A DNA stretch of 64,000 bases from Treponema vincentii F0403 (lineage in GTDB: Bacteria > Spirochaetota > Spirochaetia > Treponematales > Treponemataceae): NCBI RefSeq assembly GCF_000412995.1, contig NZ_KE332513.1:1-64000 (forward strand), written 5' to 3'. Both the position numbers and the translations under genes were made by a program. Positions within the stretch are counted from its first letter, which is position 1. Each line of letters opens with the position of its first letter. The notes below the pieces were generated by a model. That model worked only from the letters and a program-made list of their open reading frames with translations, searched no databases and was not told where the DNA came from. Shown here in pieces: positions 59,283-64,000 of this stretch.

Positions 59283-60086
59283 TTAGAGGTTTTCAATCAC
59301 CTTATATATCCGTTTTAACGAAAGTGTTTTTTTTGTTTCCGGCGACACGGCTGCGATAATACCGCAGAAGAGAGCTTCTCCTTCTTCGGGCATATCGAAT
59401 GTCCGGGGCGTAAGCATAAGGCTGCGTGCCAAGGCAGCTTCGATGGAGCTTCCGATGATTGAATGGAATGCACCTATCATTCCCGCATCGCTGATATAGC
59501 CGGTACCGCCCGCGAGGATACGTTCATCGGCGGTTTGCGTATGGGTATGAGAACCGAATACACAGGAAACACGCCCGTCAAGATAATAGGCAAGAGCTTC
59601 TTTTTCTTGTACCGATTCCGCATGAAAATCAACCATCACTATTCCGTCAGGCACCGTTCCGTCAGTGTGTTCCGGCAATAAACGGTCAGCCGTTTGGAAG
59701 GGACAATCGATCGGCCGCATATTTTCTCTTCCTTGTACATTCAGCACCGTTAATGTGCCCCGCGGTTTACGGACTGTAATAATACCGCTTCCCGGTACGA
59801 ACGGATAATTTGCAGGGCGCAATATCCGCGCTTCTTGCCCGAAAGTATCTCTAAGGTCAAAACGCTCCATACTGTGATTCCCGCCGGTAATAACATCAAC
59901 CCCGGCGGCAAATAATCGGGCTGCTTGCTCCGGCTCTATTCCCGAGCCCTTTGCAGCGTTTTCTCCGTTCACTATGATAAAGTCAGGATTTTCTTCTTTT
60001 ATCAGCTCCGGTATAACCCGTACTGCAACATCAACACCCCACGCTCCGCAAATATCACCGCCGAAAAAAAGAATTAATGCATCCAT
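59283..60086 (-). CDS. ymdB: YmdB-family metallophosphoesterase (TIGR00282)
   Basis: Cyclic-nucleotide/2',3'-phosphodiesterase family, dinuclear metal site. 267 aa from the ATG at 60086; the longer open frame to 60146 overlaps sufS and is rejected. Motifs: FFGGDICGAWGVDV (metal Asp ~9), VNGENAAKGSGIE (~36), GGNHSMERFD (~66), DFHAESVQEKEALAYYLDGR (~148) and FGSHTHTQTADE (~173). In other bacteria YmdB affects biofilm/sporulation decisions through RNA or cyclic nucleotides. 16 bp after sufS, so perhaps in one operon. Confidence 0.88.
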   Translation of the reverse strand: MDALILFFGGDICGAWGVDVAVRVIPELIKEENPDFIIVNGENAAKGSGIEPEQAARLFAAGVDVITGGNHSMERFDLRDTFGQEARILRPANYPFVPGSGIITVRKPRGTLTVLNVQGRENMRPIDCPFQTADRLLPEHTDGTVPDGIVMVDFHAESVQEKEALAYYLDGRVSCVFGSHTHTQTADERILAGGTGYISDAGMIGAFHSIIGSSIEAALARSLMLTPRTFDMPEEGEALFCGIIAAVSPETKKTLSLKRIYKVIENL

Positions 60087-60102
60087 CTTTCCGCTGCACC
60101 CG

Positions 60103-61299
60103 CTACCGCTTAAACACTTCGTAGACTTTTTTAAGGGCGGCAACAAGGGCGTCGATGTCTTCCTGCGTGTTGTAGATACCGAGGCTTGCGCGGCAGCAGG
60201 AGTGAATTCCCATGTACTCCATCAACGGCTGAGTGCAGTGGTGTCCGCTTCTGACCATAACTCCCTGTTCATCCAAGATGTACGACGTGTCATGTGAATG
60301 CACATCCTTTACGTTAAAAGCAACCGTCGGCACCCGCCGATGCGCATGGGTGTAATACACATCCACAAAATCAAGCCCCTGCAGCGCGGCGATGAGTTTT
60401 TGGTGCAGCCCTTCAACGTAGGTATGTACGGCATCGAGCCCTAAGCCTTTGAGAAAATCGAGACTTAGTTTAATCGAATGGATTGCCGCGGTATCGAGGG
60501 TGCCGCCTTCGTACTTGGCGCCGCCCGCTTTAAACTCGCTTACCTGCTCACCGACGAACTCGATCATACTGCCGCCGTAAAGGAAGGGAGACATTTTATC
60601 GATAAGGGCACGCTTTGCATACAGCACCCCGGCGCCGAACTCCGCATAGATTTTATGCCCCGAAAACGCAAGGAAGTCGCAATCCCACACGGCAACATCA
60701 TGAGGATAGTGCGCAATGGACTGTGCCGCATCGATAACCGCAACGGCGCCGTGTTTATGCGCTTCCGCAATAATGTCCTGCACGGGGAATACAACGCCGG
60801 TGGTGTTTACGGCGGCAGTTACCGCAACAATCTTGGTACGGCTGCCGAGCAGGGCTTTAAAACCTTCCATATCGAAGTTTCCGTTTTCGTCCAAGTACAC
60901 ATACCGCAATGCCGCGCCGGTTTTCCGCGCTACAAATTGCCACGGGATCAGGTTTGCGTGATGGTTGGCAATGGAAATAATGATTTCGTCGCCGGCATGG
61001 AGCTGCTCCAGCCCGTAGCAGTACGCAATGATATTGAGCGATTCGGTAGCGTTCTTGGTAAAGATCACTTCGCCGGAAGAATCGGCGCCGATAAAGTTGC
61101 CGACAGCCATACGGGCAGCCTCAATTAATGCGGAAGATTCTATCGCAAGCGTATGCGAACCCCGTCCTGCATTCCCGTTGCTACGGGTGTAGTAATCCTG
61201 TATTCCGTCAAGCACCGCCTGCGGACGCTGCGCTGTTGCGGCGGCATCTAAATAATGGATATTTCTATTCTGTAATAGCGGGAAATACTGTTTATACAT
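60103..61299 (-). CDS. sufS: Cysteine desulfurase SufS
   Basis: PLP enzyme releasing sulfur from cysteine for Fe-S cluster assembly. 398 aa. The PLP Lys lies in FSGHKIYAEFGAG (~222-226 region, H-K), the catalytic Cys in VRSGHHCTQPLM (~357), and RASLGIYNTQEDID near the end. AAGGAATAACCT precedes the ATG. It follows the nested inverted-repeat element (61315-61454), which ends 16 bp before the start codon. It belongs functionally with sufB/sufD upstream. Confidence 0.95.
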   Translation of the reverse strand: MYKQYFPLLQNRNIHYLDAAATAQRPQAVLDGIQDYYTRSNGNAGRGSHTLAIESSALIEAARMAVGNFIGADSSGEVIFTKNATESLNIIAYCYGLEQLHAGDEIIISIANHHANLIPWQFVARKTGAALRYVYLDENGNFDMEGFKALLGSRTKIVAVTAAVNTTGVVFPVQDIIAEAHKHGAVAVIDAAQSIAHYPHDVAVWDCDFLAFSGHKIYAEFGAGVLYAKRALIDKMSPFLYGGSMIEFVGEQVSEFKAGGAKYEGGTLDTAAIHSIKLSLDFLKGLGLDAVHTYVEGLHQKLIAALQGLDFVDVYYTHAHRRVPTVAFNVKDVHSHDTSYILDEQGVMVRSGHHCTQPLMEYMGIHSCCRASLGIYNTQEDIDALVAALKKVYEVFKR

Positions 61300-61314
61300 A
61301 GGTTATTCCTTTGA

Positions 61315-61454
61315 GGGTAAACACATCAGATGTTTTGTTATATTCCCCGCAAAATAAGAGGCTGTTCAACCAGAATTTCGCCGCTTTGCGGCTCAAATGG
61401 TTGCCCCGCCTCTTATTTTGCGATATTTAATTTACTCATCTGATGTGTTTACCC
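61315..61454. repeat. Nested inverted-repeat element, copy 2
   Basis: 18-bp perfect terminal repeats (GGGTAAACACATCAGATG at 61315-61332, complement at 61437-61454) around a 15-bp inner stem (CGCAAAATAAGAGGC at 61348-61362, complement 61408-61422). The core reads, on the minus strand, ACCATTTGAGCCGC and CTGGTTGAA. It shares core and ends with 476-612 but has a different inner stem. It lies between sufD and sufS, 16 bp before the sufS ATG. Confidence 0.8.
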
Positions 61455-61474
61455 GTCCTGTTTCTAAAAATAAG

Positions 61475-61502
61475 GTGCGAAATTTTAGATAAAATTTCGC
61501 AC
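61475..61502 (-). terminator. 28-bp palindrome beside the nested element
   Basis: GTGCGAAATTTTA/TAAAATTTCGCAC arms at 61475-61502, the same palindrome as 427-456, followed on the minus strand by CTTATTTTTAG. It lies 45 bp after the sufD stop and 20 bp from the nested element, the same spacing as in copy 1. Confidence 0.65.
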
Positions 61503-61547
61503 ATAAGGAAAGCAACCGCTTTAAATATTTCGGAAGCGGTTGCCCTG

Positions 61548-62666
61548 CTATTCTTCATCTGTTTCAGCCGATGCGGAAAGACGTGCGTCAAATTCTGCGT
61601 TCAGTCTGTTCCGCACCGTTTCGTCGGGGATAGCGTTGAACACCGGGCGGAAGGCGGAGTCGATAATCAGCTTTTTAGCACTCAGTTCGTCGAAGCCGCG
61701 GCTCATTAAATAGTAGAGTTTTTCTGCGTCGATGGCGGAAAAGCTCGCGGCGTGTTCCCCGATAACGTCATCTTCATCGCAGAAGATGGTCGGGATGCTG
61801 GCGGCAACGGCGTTTTTATCCAGCATAATGCTGTTATCCGCAAAACGGGCAACGGAAGCGGAGCAGCCCTTGTTGAGGAAAATGTTGCCGCGGAACATTT
61901 TATGCGCTTCGTTTTTCAGCGCGCCGCGGGCTTTGATTTCCGACAGGGTATTTTTTCCGTTGATAATCAGATTATGTTCAATATCCATCCGCCGCGCTTT
62001 GTCGGTAAAATAAAGCGGATAAACGAATACTTCCGAATTATCGTTTTGGATATACGACGAATACGACGCTCCCGTTTTTTGCGCACCGAGCTGTATGTCG
62101 TGCACGGTTATCCGCGCCGCTTCCCCCACGTCCATCCGCACCGTTTCAAAGCTGAGCGCAGAGTCGGCAAAGTTTTGAATTTTGATAATTTCAACCTGTG
62201 CATGGCTGCCGACGCTGATACTGATCAGCCCGTTCCGGTACGATTGCACCTCCGTGGATTTGGGATCGGTGTCAAAATAGAGAATGAGCCGCGCCGCTGC
62301 GTTATTAGCTATGTCGATATAGCTCTGGTCGAACAGCACCGGATGTTCGGCATCTACCGAAAACCGCACAAAGAAGTCCTGCAAGGCGCCGGCGGCAGCA
62401 TCGATTTTGAGGTAAAAACCGCTGTTCCGCTTTACCTGCACTTCATCGGTAAAGTGCTTGCCGAGTCCGCAATTTTTTTCGCGCGGAGATTTTTCTACAT
62501 TGAATATCCGTGCCTGCTGTTCCGCAGGGCATGTTTTAAGAAAGTCTGCAATCGGCATATACTGAGCCGCCGGAGCTTCGGTATGAAAGAACATGCCGGT
62601 AAACGGAGCCGACGGCACATCCTGTATATGATAATCGAGCCGTTTAAAATAGTTTTCGTTTCTCAT
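61548..62666 (-). CDS. sufD: Fe-S cluster scaffold subunit SufD
   Basis: Part of the SufBC2D scaffold. 372 aa, beta-helix type; C-terminal HEHSxx-type signature DVIGEHAASFSAIDAEKLYY (~295-315) and YLMSRGFDELSAKKLIIDSA near ~320. It overlaps the sufB stop by one or two bases (TGATG). Shorter than E. coli SufD (~420 aa), as in many anaerobes. SufC is presumably upstream, outside the window. Confidence 0.9.
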   Translation of the reverse strand: MRNENYFKRLDYHIQDVPSAPFTGMFFHTEAPAAQYMPIADFLKTCPAEQQARIFNVEKSPREKNCGLGKHFTDEVQVKRNSGFYLKIDAAAGALQDFFVRFSVDAEHPVLFDQSYIDIANNAAARLILYFDTDPKSTEVQSYRNGLISISVGSHAQVEIIKIQNFADSALSFETVRMDVGEAARITVHDIQLGAQKTGASYSSYIQNDNSEVFVYPLYFTDKARRMDIEHNLIINGKNTLSEIKARGALKNEAHKMFRGNIFLNKGCSASVARFADNSIMLDKNAVAASIPTIFCDEDDVIGEHAASFSAIDAEKLYYLMSRGFDELSAKKLIIDSAFRPVFNAIPDETVRNRLNAEFDARLSASAETDEE

Positions 62667-64000
62667 CAGCCTATCGTCCCCTCCAGCTCAATAGAAATAA
62701 GGTTATTCAGCTCAACGGCATACTCAAGCGGAAGTTCTTTAGAGATCGGTTCGACAAAGCCTTTGATGATGAGCGATTTAGCCGTCGCTTCGTCAAGTCC
62801 GCGCTGCATCAGGTAAAAGACCATAGAATCGCTGATGCGTCCGATCTTTGCTTCGTGTCCGATGTCGGCATCGTCGGTATGGCTTTCGATAATCGGGATG
62901 GTGTCGGTGCGGGACTCGTTATCCAGCATCAGCGATTCGCATTCGGCGAGTGCCTTAGCGCCGGTTGCATCCTTGCCGATAACCAGCAGACCGCGGTAGT
63001 TGGACTCGCCGCCGTTTTTCGCAATAGAGCGCGAGTGCATTTCCGACACGGTGTTCTTGCCGATATGGACGGTTTTAGTACCGGTGTCGAGACACTGCCC
63101 CGCGGAAGCGAAGGTAACACCGGTAAACTCGGAGCGCGAGCGGTCGCCCTTCAAAATGCTCATCGGGTACAGCATGGTTACGCGCGAGCCGAACGAGCCG
63201 GAGACCCATTCGATAGCGCCGTCTTCTTCCACGATTGCCCGCTTGGTATTCAGGTTGTAGAGGTTACGCGACCAGTTTTCGATGGTGGAATAGCGCATGG
63301 TCGCCTTTTTGCCGACGTACAGTTCGACGGCGCCGGCATGGAGCGCGTTTTTATAGTATTTAGGCGCGCTGCATCCTTCGATAAAATGAAGATAGGCTCC
63401 TTCATCCACGATGATGAGTGTATGCTCAAACTGACCCGACTGGTTTGCATTCAGTCTAAAGTAGGATTGCAGCGGCAGTTCAACCTTGACACCCTTGGGT
63501 ACATACACAAATGAACCGCCCGACCACACTGCGCCGTGCAGAGCCGCAAACTTATGATCGTCCGGTTTTATCAGCTGCATAAAATGTTCGCGGACAATAT
63601 CCCCGTACTGCAGCACCGCCGTTTCCATATCGAGGTACACAACCCCTTGGTCGGCAAGGTTTTTCTGCAAGCTGTGATACACCACCTCGGAGTCATACTG
63701 AGCGCCGACACCTGCCAGCGAGGTTTGCTCCGCCTTGGGAATGCCGAGCCGGTCAAAGGTCTGCTTAATCTCCTCCGGTACCTGATCCCAATCGGTGGCA
63801 AGCGGTTTTTCGTCCGACACAATATAATGGATAATCTCTTGAATATTGAGGTCTGAAATGTCGGCGCCCCAATCCGGCATCGGGCGTTCAAAGAAATACT
63901 GCAGCGATTGCAGCCTCAGGTCGAGCATCCACTTGGGTTCAAGCTTGCGGGCTGAAATCTTCCGTACTACCTCTTCGTTCAGTCCCATCCCGGTGGAATA
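62666..64000 (-). CDS. sufB: Fe-S cluster scaffold subunit SufB, 5' end outside window
   Basis: Main scaffold protein. At least 444 residues are encoded. The internal ATG at 63988 is probably not the start, because the frame stays open (Tyr-Ser-Thr-Gly before it) to the window edge and family proteins begin further upstream. Conserved: PEWM-like EPKWMLDLRLQSL (~16), SGGSFVYVPKGVKVELPLQSYFR, CSAPKYYKNALHAGAVEL (Cys near 225), and DADIGHEAKIGRISDSMVFYL with Cys-free C-terminus. sufD follows directly. Confidence 0.95.
   Translation of the reverse strand, partial: YSTGMGLNEEVVRKISARKLEPKWMLDLRLQSLQYFFERPMPDWGADISDLNIQEIIHYIVSDEKPLATDWDQVPEEIKQTFDRLGIPKAEQTSLAGVGAQYDSEVVYHSLQKNLADQGVVYLDMETAVLQYGDIVREHFMQLIKPDDHKFAALHGAVWSGGSFVYVPKGVKVELPLQSYFRLNANQSGQFEHTLIIVDEGAYLHFIEGCSAPKYYKNALHAGAVELYVGKKATMRYSTIENWSRNLYNLNTKRAIVEEDGAIEWVSGSFGSRVTMLYPMSILKGDRSRSEFTGVTFASAGQCLDTGTKTVHIGKNTVSEMHSRSIAKNGGESNYRGLLVIGKDATGAKALAECESLMLDNESRTDTIPIIESHTDDADIGHEAKIGRISDSMVFYLMQRGLDEATAKSLIIKGFVEPISKELPLEYAVELNNLISIELEGTIG

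Noticed and set aside
60087-60146. Upstream extension of the YmdB ORF
   Set aside because: It overlaps the sufS C-terminus and lacks family similarity; MDALILFFGGD at 60086 is the expected N-terminus.
61752-62816. 354-codon open frame on the plus strand
   Set aside because: It is antisense to sufD and the end of sufB, which have clear family matches; the protein is basic, low-quality sequence produced by codon bias.

Overview
The window reads as a spirochaete chromosome, most likely an oral Treponema of moderate GC (T. vincentii / T. medium-like rather than the AT-richer T. denticola). This is inference from gene content: a P19/Tp34-type iron lipoprotein with an FTR1 permease, a UgpC-type sugar ATPase, an ARG deiminase operon with a YfcC carrier, an MsrA-MsrB lipoprotein fusion, spirochaete-type lipoboxes and several lineage-specific hypotheticals. 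No rRNA or tRNA gene and no CRISPR array was seen.

Layout. 1-3.9 kb: a partial gene and a small hypothetical, recQ, deoD and a membrane protein, all on the minus strand. 4.1-7.6 kb: a phosphonate/phosphate-type ABC importer (binding lipoprotein, ATPase, two permeases). 7.7-14.4 kb: a beta-barrel-like protein, an FMN hydroxyacid oxidase-like protein, an rRNA pseudouridine synthase, a DMT transporter, a HAD phosphatase, msrAB and a band-7-like protein. 14.4-23.1 kb: a chemoreceptor, a heterodimeric ABC exporter, an AbgT transporter and the shared sugar ATPase ugpC. 23.3-26.1 kb: a plus-strand cluster (hypothetical, DMT transporter, UDG-like protein, GNAT acetyltransferase).

26.1-38.4 kb is a scarred accessory region. 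It has three Rpn/PD-(D/E)XK transposase-like genes (one intact, two broken), an N-terminally short four-helix-bundle protein, and an iron-uptake operon (ftr1, P19/tpd, DUF2318, two FtsX-like permeases, ATPase). The operon's DUF2318 gene is frameshifted at a run of ten A and its ATPase gene is cut off by fusion to a broken Rpn gene. A VapBC module with an internally deleted toxin and a truncated repeat-protein gene also lie here. Several copies of a modular palindromic repeat family are spread through this region, and one lies inside a broken Rpn gene.

38.4-50.2 kb: an M81 peptidase, a sugar ABC importer (binding protein plus two permeases, no ATPase), a Sir2 deacylase, a YgbA-ICMT fusion, an AraC regulator, a Bat-like/DUF58 pair and argS. 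50.4-55.5 kb: the arginine deiminase pathway arcA-arcB-arcC-yfcC, which converts arginine to ornithine, CO2, ammonia and ATP. 55.8-64 kb: a methyltransferase, a 630-residue unknown protein, thioredoxin, a YmdB-type phosphoesterase and the Fe-S assembly genes sufB-sufD-sufS.

The most interesting signals are two families of structured intergenic elements whose stems covary between copies while their loops stay fixed. One family is a 15-18 bp terminal-inverted-repeat element next to a 28-30 bp palindrome, with copies at 427-612 and 61315-61502. The other is a modular hairpin family with ATCC-type loops at about 26.4, 36.5, 38.1 and 45.1 kb. Also notable are the deletion junction that fuses an Rpn gene to the iron ABC ATPase gene, and a set of genes whose predicted transcription starts lie within a few bases of the start codon.
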